64,000 nt of DNA from CAZCTO01 sp964501725 (GTDB lineage: Bacteria; Bacillota; Clostridia; Saccharofermentanales; Saccharofermentanaceae), in contig CAZCTO010000001.1 of assembly GCA_964501725.1 (NCBI GenBank), positions 162,716-226,715 of the forward strand. Direction: 5' to 3'. The translations under genes were made by a program, and so were the position numbers. Under the pieces are notes generated by a model. The model saw nothing but the letters and a program-made list of their open reading frames with translations. It was not told the DNA's origin and did not search any database. Position 1 is the first letter of the stretch; each line of letters begins with the position of its first letter. Positions 1 through 8,068 of the stretch are shown here, piece after piece.

Positions 1-417
1 GATCAGCACTAAATCCAATTGATCAAGATATGGGAAAAGCGCTTCAACGGGAGTATCCGGGTGGACGGATAGACCTGCAAGTTTTCCAACTTTATGAATT
101 GCGTCGATTCCTTCCTGCGGATGCTCCATTGTCTCGATATGTAATGTGATGATATCGGCTCCCGCTTCGGAAAAAGCGGCAACATACTCCAGCGGGTTTT
201 CAATCATCAGATGTACATCGAAAATGTGTGTGGATATCTTCCTGATTGATTTAATTACCGGTACGCCGATCGTGATATTCCGCACATAATGACCGTCCAT
301 AACATCCACATGAAGATATTTTGATACCGGTCTGACGCCTAGGATTTCCTCTCCCAAACGGCCGAAATCCGCCGATAATATAGAAGGTGCAACTTCGACA
401 TGGTTATAGCTTTCCAT
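1..417 (-). CDS. rpe: Ribulose-phosphate 3-epimerase, partial (C-terminus outside window)
   Basis: Interconverts ribulose-5-phosphate and xylulose-5-phosphate in the pentose phosphate pathway (cytosolic TIM barrel). The first 139 codons are present, starting at the ATG at 417 and running off the window edge in frame. Visible family motifs are APSILSADF near the N-terminus, LHVDVMDGHYV with the metal-binding His and Asp, FDVHLMIENP with the second conserved His, and HIET. The start lies inside the 3' end of rsgA (14 nt overlap), so the two are translationally coupled. The order rsgA-rpe downstream of prpC-prkC is standard in Firmicutes. Residues past about 139, including the phosphate-binding loops, cannot be judged. 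Confidence 0.95.
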   Translation of the reverse strand, partial: MESYNHVEVAPSILSADFGRLGEEILGVRPVSKYLHVDVMDGHYVRNITIGVPVIKSIRKISTHIFDVHLMIENPLEYVAAFSEAGADIITLHIETMEHPQEGIDAIHKVGKLAGLSVHPDTPVEALFPYLDQLDLVLI

Positions 418-1324
418 AATTCTTCTCCCTGCCGGTAGTTCTGTTATTGTCCCGATCCTCAACCTGCCTTAGGATTAATCGATATCGATCCAGTCTTCCG
501 GAATCCATATTCGCATCCGGAATTCTACACCCTAATTCGCCAACATGCCTGCAATCATCAAAATGACATTTCTCTTCAATAGCCGTCAATTCAGGATAGC
601 CGTTCATAATGTCACTGATCCCGACATCCGTCATCAGTATATCCAGATTGGTGAATCCGGGCGAATCGATTAAGAATCCGTTACCCATCGGAAAAAGCTC
701 CACATGACGGGTCGTATGTTTTCCGGAGTTATTGCGTTCGCTGACCATGCCGACTTCCCGTTCCGATATTCCGGTAATCTTGTTGCAAAGTGTTGATTTC
801 CCGACACCGGACTGACCGGCAAACCCCACAGTGTTGCCGTCAAAATACTTCTGAAGCAACTTGTCGTTCATCGCATCCGATTCGGCTGAGCACAGAACAT
901 CAAATCCCGCTTTTTCATAAACAGTACGTATATTTTCGCCTTCGTCCGGATCCAGATCCATCTTGGTAATCCAAATCACCGGGCGAATCGAATTCTTGAT
1001 ACAAAGGATCAACATTTTATCGAGCATTTCAAAATACGGAACCGGTTTCTGAGTCGAAATTGTCAAAATCAATACGTCAACATTTGAAATTGACGGTCGA
1101 ATAAGCAAATTTTTTCTTGGAAGAACATCCGATATGATAAACGGAACATCCGGATCTCCCGAGGCTTCGATGTCGACACGATCTCCGACGGTCGGAACTA
1201 TTTTCCTTTTCCGGAGTATTCCTCGAGGCGAAGCCATAACAAACGTTCCGTCGGCTGTTCGAATCGTATACAGTCCTCCGACACCTTTTACGATTGTCCC
1301 TGATAATTTTATCGTCTCAGGCAT
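404..1324 (-). CDS. rsgA: Ribosome small-subunit assembly GTPase RsgA
   Basis: Circularly permuted GTPase that matures the 30S subunit. An OB-fold occupies roughly residues 1-70. The GTPase motifs then come in permuted order: TKMD (G4), GQSGVGKST (P-loop, G1), a switch region with a conserved Thr pair, and DSPG (G3). The C-terminal zinc site is the Cys/His cluster in EEKCHFDDCRHVGELGC. At 306 aa it has the normal family length. The ATG at 1324 is preceded by AGGA. It sits 21 nt after prkC and overlaps rpe by 14 nt. Confidence 0.97.
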   Translation of the reverse strand: MPETIKLSGTIVKGVGGLYTIRTADGTFVMASPRGILRKRKIVPTVGDRVDIEASGDPDVPFIISDVLPRKNLLIRPSISNVDVLILTISTQKPVPYFEMLDKMLILCIKNSIRPVIWITKMDLDPDEGENIRTVYEKAGFDVLCSAESDAMNDKLLQKYFDGNTVGFAGQSGVGKSTLCNKITGISEREVGMVSERNNSGKHTTRHVELFPMGNGFLIDSPGFTNLDILMTDVGISDIMNGYPELTAIEEKCHFDDCRHVGELGCRIPDANMDSGRLDRYRLILRQVEDRDNNRTTGREKNYGKL

Positions 1325-1345
1325 TCACGATTCCTTTCCATTTCA

Positions 1346-3439
1346 TCACGGGTTCGGGGTCGGTGACGGGGTCGGTGACGGGGTCGGTGACGGCGATGGT
1401 GTCGGTGTCGGTGTCGGCGTCGGCGTCGGCGTTGCTGTTGGTGTCGGAGTCACCACAACTTCCTCGAAAACCGCCTTGAGTGAAAAGTCGTTCGGAGGCA
1501 TTGTAAAGCTATAATTTATATTGTCGCTTATAAATGTATTGGATGCATCGACCCATTCCTTGAAGGTATGATCGGAGTCAGGAATCGCCTGGATGCTAAC
1601 AACTGATCCCTCAAAATATGTCCCCGCTCCCGTAACTGTTCCGCCATCCGTAGAATTCAGTGAAAGAATGTACGGAGCCGGAGTCGGGGTCGGAGTCGGA
1701 GTTCCTCCCCGTTGAGCATCTTCAGCCGTACCTATATATAACTTGATGGATGATTTTCTCGAGACCGGCGTGCCCGCAACGGGATCTGTCATCAAAACAT
1801 ACTGTTGTTTCTTATTGAGTCCTACGGCCGCCGGATTGCTGATCTCAATCTGACCGATAACCAGACCATTTTCATCAATCACCTTTTCAGCGGCTTCGAC
1901 GGTCAGATTTACAAGTTTGGGGACCGTAATCGTTTCGGACTCTTCACTATACACCAGAATAACCACGCTTCCGGGCTTAACAGCGGTTCCGGATACCGGC
2001 TCGGTTCGAATAACAATCCCCGGCTCGAACTGATCATTGATTTCGGGTCTGGTAGTCACGAAAAAGCCCTTTGCCGTAAGAACCGTTTTTGCGGATTCGA
2101 GGCTCATTTCACTATACTGGTCAAGAATAATCGAATCCTCCGCCCTGCTGACGGTTAGATAAAGCTTGTTGTTCTTTGATTTGATCTCAACGCCCGGCTC
2201 TATACTTTGATCAATGATAATATCCGGGGCGTAATCGGAGCGAATCTGGTACTCAACTTTGTAATCCTTAAAATTCAACGCTTCGAATTCCAGAATGACT
2301 TCCTGAAGAGATCGTCCTTCATAATTCGCAACAACAAATGAATCCTTGGTCTTTATACTGGTACTATTACTGACCGTTTTGATGATCAGTGACAGAATTC
2401 CGATCAAAACGCCCACAATCACAACAACCAGCAAAATCACAAGCAGATTATCCCGAAGTCGTGATCTTCTGCGTTTATCGATGGATCGTTCAATGTCACG
2501 AAGCTTACCGTAATTCGGTTCTTGACGCATTGACGGCATATGATTGGTTGTTGTTTCAATATACTCCTGATTCGCAATCAATCCATATGAACCGTTCGGG
2601 TCAATCATAAGCGAATCCAACTCCGCAACCATTTCCCGAATCGTAGAATAACGGTATTCGGTGCCTTTTTGCATACACTTCTGGATGATTGCATCCAGAC
2701 CCTGAGGCACTCCGGGCACAAACGAAGATGCGAGAGGAACCGGCTCCTGAAGGTGTTTAACCGCTATAGCGACCGGTGTATCTCCGTCAAACGGCAGTCT
2801 TCCCGTAACCATTTCAAAAAGCATGACTCCGACAGAGTAGATATCAGAAGCAGGACCAACGATGGCACCGCGTGCCTGTTCCGGAGAAAAATAATGAACA
2901 GAACCGAGCGCACCTCCGGATGTCAGTGTTATTGTATTACTGGTTGCCGCGCGGGCAATTCCGAAATCGGTTACTTTCGCAATTCGATCCTTTGTAATCA
3001 TAATGTTGTGAGGCTTAATGTCTCTGTGAACAATGCCGTTCTGATGTGCATGATCCAAAGCCAGTCCGATTTGAATTACGATCGGAACAGCAACGCGCCA
3101 GTCAAGATGACCGTTTTGGTTGATTAAATCTTTAACGGTGATACCCTCTACATATTCCTGAACCATGTACCGGAAATTGCCTTCCTGTCCGATACCCAAT
3201 ACTTTAACAATATTCGAGTGGGTCAAAGATGCTGCCGCTTTGGCCTCCGTGTCAAACCTCTTAATGAATTCGGTATCCGCGGAGAATTCCTGCTTGAGAA
3301 TTTTGATTGCGACTCGCGCACCCGACGATAAATCAATAGCAAGATACACATTGGCCATTCCGCCACTGCCGATCAGATGAGTAATCCGATAACGCCCCCC
3401 GAGAATCATCCCTTCAGGACCATTTTTTGTTGTGTTCAT
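1346..3439 (-). CDS. prkC: PASTA-domain Ser/Thr protein kinase with extra C-terminal repeat domain
   Basis: Membrane Hanks-type kinase that senses peptidoglycan or lipid II through PASTA domains. The kinase domain covers about residues 15-275 (GSGGMANVYLA glycine loop, HRDIKPHN catalytic loop, DFGIA). A basic juxtamembrane stretch and one membrane span follow near 330-355, then three PASTA-like repeats to about 585. Beyond the usual PASTA end there is a short TPTPTPTP linker, a ~75-residue domain resembling divergent InlB B-repeats (GGTVTGAGTYFEGS, FKEWVD, FTMPPNDFSLKAVF) and a ~35-residue Pro-Thr/Pro-Ser tail. The start ATG overlaps the prpC stop (ATGA). The kinase and PASTA calls are firm; the extra domain is assigned from motif likeness only. 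Confidence 0.95.
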   Translation of the reverse strand: MNTTKNGPEGMILGGRYRITHLIGSGGMANVYLAIDLSSGARVAIKILKQEFSADTEFIKRFDTEAKAAASLTHSNIVKVLGIGQEGNFRYMVQEYVEGITVKDLINQNGHLDWRVAVPIVIQIGLALDHAHQNGIVHRDIKPHNIMITKDRIAKVTDFGIARAATSNTITLTSGGALGSVHYFSPEQARGAIVGPASDIYSVGVMLFEMVTGRLPFDGDTPVAIAVKHLQEPVPLASSFVPGVPQGLDAIIQKCMQKGTEYRYSTIREMVAELDSLMIDPNGSYGLIANQEYIETTTNHMPSMRQEPNYGKLRDIERSIDKRRRSRLRDNLLVILLVVVIVGVLIGILSLIIKTVSNSTSIKTKDSFVVANYEGRSLQEVILEFEALNFKDYKVEYQIRSDYAPDIIIDQSIEPGVEIKSKNNKLYLTVSRAEDSIILDQYSEMSLESAKTVLTAKGFFVTTRPEINDQFEPGIVIRTEPVSGTAVKPGSVVILVYSEESETITVPKLVNLTVEAAEKVIDENGLVIGQIEISNPAAVGLNKKQQYVLMTDPVAGTPVSRKSSIKLYIGTAEDAQRGGTPTPTPTPAPYILSLNSTDGGTVTGAGTYFEGSVVSIQAIPDSDHTFKEWVDASNTFISDNINYSFTMPPNDFSLKAVFEEVVVTPTPTATPTPTPTPTPTPSPSPTPSPTPSPTPNP
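1350..1455 (-). repeat. Hexanucleotide-like coding repeat (Pro-Thr/Pro-Ser tail of PrkC)
   Basis: The last ~35 codons of prkC are a degenerate array of GTCGGn triplet pairs on the + strand (ACCGAC/ACACCG-type units on the coding strand). It includes three near-identical 12-nt units (GGGGTCGGTGAC) at 1350-1390. It encodes alternating Thr-Pro and Ser-Pro. A shorter array of the same kind lies at about 1678-1705 in the same gene. Unit lengths are multiples of 3, so gain or loss would keep the frame. Confidence 0.8.
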
Positions 3440-4191
3440 ACTGTCTCCTTATTTTTTTCCATTGCGCAATGGATCAAAATAACCGTTACGTTGTCATTTC
3501 CACCGGCATCATTTGCAAGATCTATCAATTGCTGAGCACAGGAATCAAGGTTCTTGTGCCTGCGTAATGTTTTCCGAATCATCTCTTCTTCCACATACCC
3601 GTAAAGACCGTCCGTACACATGAGTATCAGGTCACCTTCTGAAATATCAAAAGAATACGTGTCGGGGGACATGTATTCATTGACCCCCAGCGACTTCACA
3701 AGAACATGCCTTTTGGGATGGTTGGCGGCCTCTTTTTCTGATATTGAGCCCATATCCACAAGCTCCTGAACCAGTGTGTGATCAACCGTTAGGCGCTCCA
3801 GGGATGAGCCATGAAGAAGATATACCCTGCAGTCCCCGATATGCGATATATATAGACGCCAGTCACGAAATACCGCAAGCGTCAAAGTCGTACCCATTCC
3901 CCTGTACTCTTTGTTATCCAGAGATTGAAGATACACCTTCACGTTAGCTTTTTCGATTGTATCCTTCAAAAGTTCCTCAAGATCCCTGACGGATTTTGCC
4001 TTATCCAGTTCCTTAGGGAGAGATGTAAGCGCAAACTCAACAGCGGTTCTGCTGGCGATTTCACCGACTGCATGACCGCCCATACCATCCGCAACAACAA
4101 AAACACTGCTGTCGCCCACGCTTAATATTGCATGGAAGTCCTCATTATTGTTTCTGACTTTCCCCTTATCAGTCGCACTTGCGTATCTCAT
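3436..4191 (-). CDS. prpC: PP2C-family protein phosphatase (PrpC/Stp)
   Basis: Metal-dependent Ser/Thr phosphatase that reverses phosphorylation by the adjacent PrkC. The PPM motifs are visible in order: RNNNEDFHA, VADGMGGH (metal-binding Asp-Gly), GDCRVYL, MCTDGLYG and GGNDNVTVI near the C-terminus. At 251 aa it has the usual single-domain length, with no membrane segment. The ATG at 4191 overlaps the rlmN stop, and its own stop overlaps the prkC start, so phosphatase and kinase are translated as a coupled pair. Confidence 0.97.
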   Translation of the reverse strand: MRYASATDKGKVRNNNEDFHAILSVGDSSVFVVADGMGGHAVGEIASRTAVEFALTSLPKELDKAKSVRDLEELLKDTIEKANVKVYLQSLDNKEYRGMGTTLTLAVFRDWRLYISHIGDCRVYLLHGSSLERLTVDHTLVQELVDMGSISEKEAANHPKRHVLVKSLGVNEYMSPDTYSFDISEGDLILMCTDGLYGYVEEEMIRKTLRRHKNLDSCAQQLIDLANDAGGNDNVTVILIHCAMEKNKETV

Positions 4192-5231
4192 TGATCGCTT
4201 TTCTCCCGGAGGCCTCTGCGGAGTTGTCCGCAGGCTGCCATAATGTCGGTTCCCATCTCTCTTCGAAGTGTTACAGTCATCTTAAGTCGCTCCAGTTCTT
4301 CCATGAATGCAGCAACATTCTCATCCTTGCTTCTGCGATACGGACTGCCCGGGAATTCATTCGCGGCAATCAGATTGATGTGGCAATGAATTCCTCTGAG
4401 CAACGCCGCAAGTTGTCTGGCATTGGCTCTTGAGTCGTTCACCCCATCAAACAAAGAATACTCGAACGATATTCTTCTTCCCGTTTTCTCAACATAGTCG
4501 CGACATGCATTGAGCAAATCAACCAAACTATACCTTGCTGCGACCGGCATCAATTTGGCTCGAAGCTCATCGCTGGGTGCGTGAAGTGATACCGACAGAT
4601 TGACTTGCAGGTCAATACACATGAATTCTATCATTTGAGGCACCAGTCCGCAAGTTGAAACGGTAATGTGTCGAGCGCCCAAATTCAAGCCTTTTGGTGA
4701 ATTCAGCGCCCTCAAAAAAATCAGTAGGTTTTCATAGTTATCAAACGGCTCGCCGATCCCCATAACAACAACTCTCGAGATACGTTCCTTTACGATATCC
4801 GATACTACTGCGACCTGAGCAAGCATTTCTCCGCTTGTCAGGCTCCTGCCAAAACCGGCATAAGCGGATGCACAGAAAGAACACCCCATTTTGCATCCGG
4901 ACTGTGAGGAAATACAGACAGATAATCCGTATTTGTATCTCATAACAACGGTTTCGATGCAATGGCCGTCATGAAGCTTGAATACAAATTTACGTGTACC
5001 GTCCTTCTCCGATGTATACTCATTTTCGAGAGAAAATCCTTCAGCAATAAAGTCTTCATCAATTGCGTTTTTCAACGGTTCGGGAAGGTTTGTCATTCTT
5101 TGCGTATGGATAATTCCTTTAGTCAGCCAACCGTAAATCTGTTGCGCTCGAAATTTCGGGAATCCACGCCCGGCAAGCCACTCCTCCCAATCGGGAAATG
5201 ACGGATCCATTATAAATTTTCGGTTACTCAT
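4188..5231 (-). CDS. rlmN: Dual-specificity 23S rRNA A2503/tRNA A37 methyltransferase RlmN
   Basis: Radical-SAM enzyme that makes C2-methyladenosine in 23S rRNA and tRNA. The [4Fe-4S] ligands are in CKMGCSFC (CxxxCxxC). The conserved C-terminal Cys that forms the methyl/protein intermediate is in MAACGQLRRG, and an N-terminal helical substrate domain (ending near FRAQQIYGWL) is present. The length of 347 aa is typical. The ATG at 5231 has GAGGAG upstream and overlaps the rsmB stop by 4 nt. RlmN is favoured over the resistance enzyme Cfr because of this conserved housekeeping context. Confidence 0.96.
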   Translation of the reverse strand: MSNRKFIMDPSFPDWEEWLAGRGFPKFRAQQIYGWLTKGIIHTQRMTNLPEPLKNAIDEDFIAEGFSLENEYTSEKDGTRKFVFKLHDGHCIETVVMRYKYGLSVCISSQSGCKMGCSFCASAYAGFGRSLTSGEMLAQVAVVSDIVKERISRVVVMGIGEPFDNYENLLIFLRALNSPKGLNLGARHITVSTCGLVPQMIEFMCIDLQVNLSVSLHAPSDELRAKLMPVAARYSLVDLLNACRDYVEKTGRRISFEYSLFDGVNDSRANARQLAALLRGIHCHINLIAANEFPGSPYRRSKDENVAAFMEELERLKMTVTLRREMGTDIMAACGQLRRGLREKSDQ

Positions 5232-6607
5232 TTTATTCTCCTCATCTTTGCAATAAAAAAACCGTCACACCCGTCTTCATCCGGAAGAAGAAGGAGTCTT
5301 CCTTTTTCTGCGGAAGCAATATGTCGCGGGTTATCTGCCGTCAGTTTCTTCGGGAGGTGATCTGCAATGCTCTCAGACACAAACCGGCTGTCCGATGCCA
5401 GAAACTGATCTGCCTGACCGTCGTTTTCATCCGGGTTAATCGTGCATGTGCAATATACCAGAGATCCGCCGGGGCGCACAAACGATGCGGTTTTTCGAAG
5501 AATTTCCGCCTGCAGCGGTATAAGTGCGATAATCTTGTCGTAGCTTGCCGTAATCCTTATGTCCGGCTTCCGACGCAGCAACCCAAGTCCGCTGCAGGGA
5601 ACATCAACGACAACCGTATCAAACGTTCCGATCCATTCAGGATGTTCCTGATCCAGTGTCAACGCGTCTGCAACTTGTATTTGAATGGATGACAAACCCA
5701 GACGGTCTGCGTTCTGCCTGACCAGAGCGAGGCGACCCTCATGAATATCCATCGAGATTATCTCCGCTTGATTGTCCGACAATTCGGCCAGATGGCAACT
5801 TTTTCCGCCGGGGGCAGAACACATATCCAGAATTCGATCCTTTGCGTGCGGGTCAGCAATAACCGATGCCATCATCGCTGCTTCGTCCTGAATCATAAAC
5901 AATCCCTCTCGAAAAGCCTCCAGGCTTTCAATCGATTTCGATCCGAGGCGAATACGAAGTGCCTGCGAAGCAAATCGTCCGTCTTGTACGATGACCCCCT
6001 CTGCTTCAAGCCTTTCCCGAAGAGATGAAACGCTGCAGCGTAACCGGTTGATGCGGGCGGTTGTCTCCGGTTGCGAAAGAAAAGAAGCTGCAATTTTTTC
6101 CGCTTTAGGTCTTCCAAACCACTTGATTAAGAGTCCGCTGATTTCCTTACTCAGTGAATAACGAACATCAAATTTGGCGTTATTAATCTCGCTTTCAATG
6201 GTGTCCACGTTCTCCGCAATGGATCTCAGAACAGCGTTGACCATGCCGACGCCACCGCGATTGGTAATCAGTTTTGCAAGATCTACCGACGTGTTTACAG
6301 CTGCAAAAGGTGGAATTGAACGTGAAAAAAGAAGCTGCCATGCGCCCATTCGCAGAAGTATTCGAACATTACTATCAATTTTCCGGCTATTCTTGCCTGC
6401 GCAGCGATCAATAAAATGATCCAGTGTAAAGGAATATGTAATCACTCCGTAAAACATTGCGGTCACAAAATTCTTGTCCAGATCAGAAAGCTCATTTTCA
6501 GAACGATAACGCTGTTTCAATACAAGATTGGCATATCCGCTTTTCTCAAAAACTTCAAAAAGCATTTCATAGCATGTCTTTCTCGGAATATCTGCTTTCC
6601 GGCTCAC
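5228..6607 (-). CDS. rsmB: 16S rRNA m5C967 methyltransferase RsmB
   Basis: SAM-dependent cytosine-C5 methyltransferase of 16S rRNA. An N-terminal NusB-like RNA-binding domain (about residues 1-140) precedes the Rossmann catalytic domain. DMCSAPGGKS is the SAM-binding motif, DVPCSGLGLLRRKPDIR holds one catalytic Cys and YCTCTINPDEND the other. The length of 459 aa fits the family. The start is a GTG at 6607 overlapping the TGA of fmt (GTGA), preceded by a weak GGTG; no in-frame ATG gives a complete NusB domain. Confidence 0.96.
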   Translation of the reverse strand: MSRKADIPRKTCYEMLFEVFEKSGYANLVLKQRYRSENELSDLDKNFVTAMFYGVITYSFTLDHFIDRCAGKNSRKIDSNVRILLRMGAWQLLFSRSIPPFAAVNTSVDLAKLITNRGGVGMVNAVLRSIAENVDTIESEINNAKFDVRYSLSKEISGLLIKWFGRPKAEKIAASFLSQPETTARINRLRCSVSSLRERLEAEGVIVQDGRFASQALRIRLGSKSIESLEAFREGLFMIQDEAAMMASVIADPHAKDRILDMCSAPGGKSCHLAELSDNQAEIISMDIHEGRLALVRQNADRLGLSSIQIQVADALTLDQEHPEWIGTFDTVVVDVPCSGLGLLRRKPDIRITASYDKIIALIPLQAEILRKTASFVRPGGSLVYCTCTINPDENDGQADQFLASDSRFVSESIADHLPKKLTADNPRHIASAEKGRLLLLPDEDGCDGFFIAKMRRIK

Positions 6608-7575
6608 TTATCACCGCCGAGAACATCAGAAACTTTGTAGTTATGAGCACATTCAGAAGCATTCATCCGTCTGCATGACTCGGGCTGGATACATGTAAGC
6701 AGCAGGCAACTGTCCTTACACATCACAGCGATAATATCTTTTTTGGCACAAAGTATCGTTCCGGGTTCAGGCTCACCGTATGTTTTTCTGAACTCGTCAA
6801 TATACTGAGATGAGTCGGCAGGCAACGCGGAACAATGGATCTTAAGCCTGCAACCCCGACAAAAAGTGGATGCGGCAGGCCATTCGGATAGTCCTCTGAT
6901 CTGATTATGAATGACCTTCGAGGGATTGTCCCAGTTAATCAGCCCTTGCTCTTTACGTATAGGAGGCGCAAAAGTTGCTTCGCTTTGAACTTGTTTTACA
7001 GGAACAATATCTCCCGACAGGTAACCGGGAATCGTTTGAATGAGAAGCTGTGCTCCGAGATCGGCCAATTTGCCGGTTAATTCCGAAGAAGTGATTGAAT
7101 CACTGATCTCACACACAGACTGGGTTAGAATATCTCCGGTATCCATACCCTTATCCATCACCATGATCGTTACTCCGGTTTCTGTTTCGCCATTTAATAT
7201 GGACCATTGGATCGGAGCGGCACCTCTGTACTTGGGAAGCAGCGATGCATGAACATTAAGACATCCCCGACCGGGAATCTGAAGAATGCTTTCAGGAAGA
7301 ATTTTCCCGTAGGCCGCCGTGATAATCAGATCCGGAGATAGGCTTTGGATTAACGCAAGACATTCAGGATCCCGCACGGAGGCAGGTTGATAGACAGGAA
7401 TATTATGCGATACAGATGCCGTCTTCACCGGAGATGCGGTCATCAACATATGCCTTCCGGAAGGTTTATCCGGCTGGGAAAAACAGGCAACAATATTAAA
7501 GCCGGAGGCTATCAGACGCTCGAGCACTGTTTTGGAAAAATCGGGAGTCCCCATGAAGATTATTCGCTCGTTCAA
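6604..7575 (-). CDS. fmt: Methionyl-tRNA formyltransferase
   Basis: Formylates initiator Met-tRNA using 10-formyl-THF. The N-terminal formyltransferase fold carries FMGTPDFS, the signature HASLLPKYRGAAPIQ and a DTGDIL-type loop (MDKGMDTGDIL). The C-terminal tRNA-binding domain starts near residue 210. The chosen start is the TTG at 7575, which overlaps the def stop (TTGA) and places FMGTP at the normal distance from the N-terminus. The ATG at 7554 would remove the first beta strand. Length is 323 aa. It pairs functionally with the adjacent deformylase. Confidence 0.95.
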   Translation of the reverse strand: MNERIIFMGTPDFSKTVLERLIASGFNIVACFSQPDKPSGRHMLMTASPVKTASVSHNIPVYQPASVRDPECLALIQSLSPDLIITAAYGKILPESILQIPGRGCLNVHASLLPKYRGAAPIQWSILNGETETGVTIMVMDKGMDTGDILTQSVCEISDSITSSELTGKLADLGAQLLIQTIPGYLSGDIVPVKQVQSEATFAPPIRKEQGLINWDNPSKVIHNQIRGLSEWPAASTFCRGCRLKIHCSALPADSSQYIDEFRKTYGEPEPGTILCAKKDIIAVMCKDSCLLLTCIQPESCRRMNASECAHNYKVSDVLGGDK

Positions 7576-8036
7576 TCTGAATCTGTTTGCCCCCTGACCT
7601 TATCAATGAATAAAATGCCGTTAAGATGATCATTCTCATGACATATACAAACCGCCAGAAGTCCGGTTGCCGTAATCTCAAACGACTTTCCGTTGCGATC
7701 CTGAGCACGGATAACAATCTTCTCAGGGCGCTCAACTTCGCCGGATTTGCCGGGTACGGAAAGACACCCTTCGGATCCGACGACACTACCTTCGGAAGAG
7801 ATGATCTCAGGGTTAACGAACTCAATTAATCCGTGCTCATCTCCGACATCAACAACAAAAATGCGCTTCAGCACACCGACCTGCGGTGCGGCAAGGCCTA
7901 TTCCTCTTCCTTCAAACCGCATTGTTTCAGCCATGTCGTCCAGAAGCTCAATCAATTTTGTGTCAAACTGTGTTACTTCTCTGGATCGTTTACGAAGAAT
8001 TTCATCGCCAACAACCACTATTTCTCTAAGCGCCAT
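7572..8036 (-). CDS. def: Peptide deformylase
   Basis: Removes the N-formyl group from nascent proteins using a bound metal. The three family motifs are present: GIGLAAPQVG, EGCLSVPG (metal-binding Cys) and HENDHLNGILFID (HExxH). The ORF can start at 8042, but the ATG at 8036 (MALREIV) has AGGAA at the right distance, while the first ATG directly abuts the purine run. The product is about 154 aa. It overlaps fmt by 4 nt, a common fmt-def arrangement. Confidence 0.96.
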   Translation of the reverse strand: MALREIVVVGDEILRKRSREVTQFDTKLIELLDDMAETMRFEGRGIGLAAPQVGVLKRIFVVDVGDEHGLIEFVNPEIISSEGSVVGSEGCLSVPGKSGEVERPEKIVIRAQDRNGKSFEITATGLLAVCICHENDHLNGILFIDKVRGQTDSD

Positions 8037-8068
8037 ATTCATTTCCTTTCAATTTTTACAATATCATT

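Noticed and set aside
1134..1514. Plus-strand open frame with a Val-Gly-Asp repeat tail
   Set aside because: It is the antisense of rsgA and the prkC repeat tail; the low-complexity protein is explained by the repeat, and there is no ribosome binding site.
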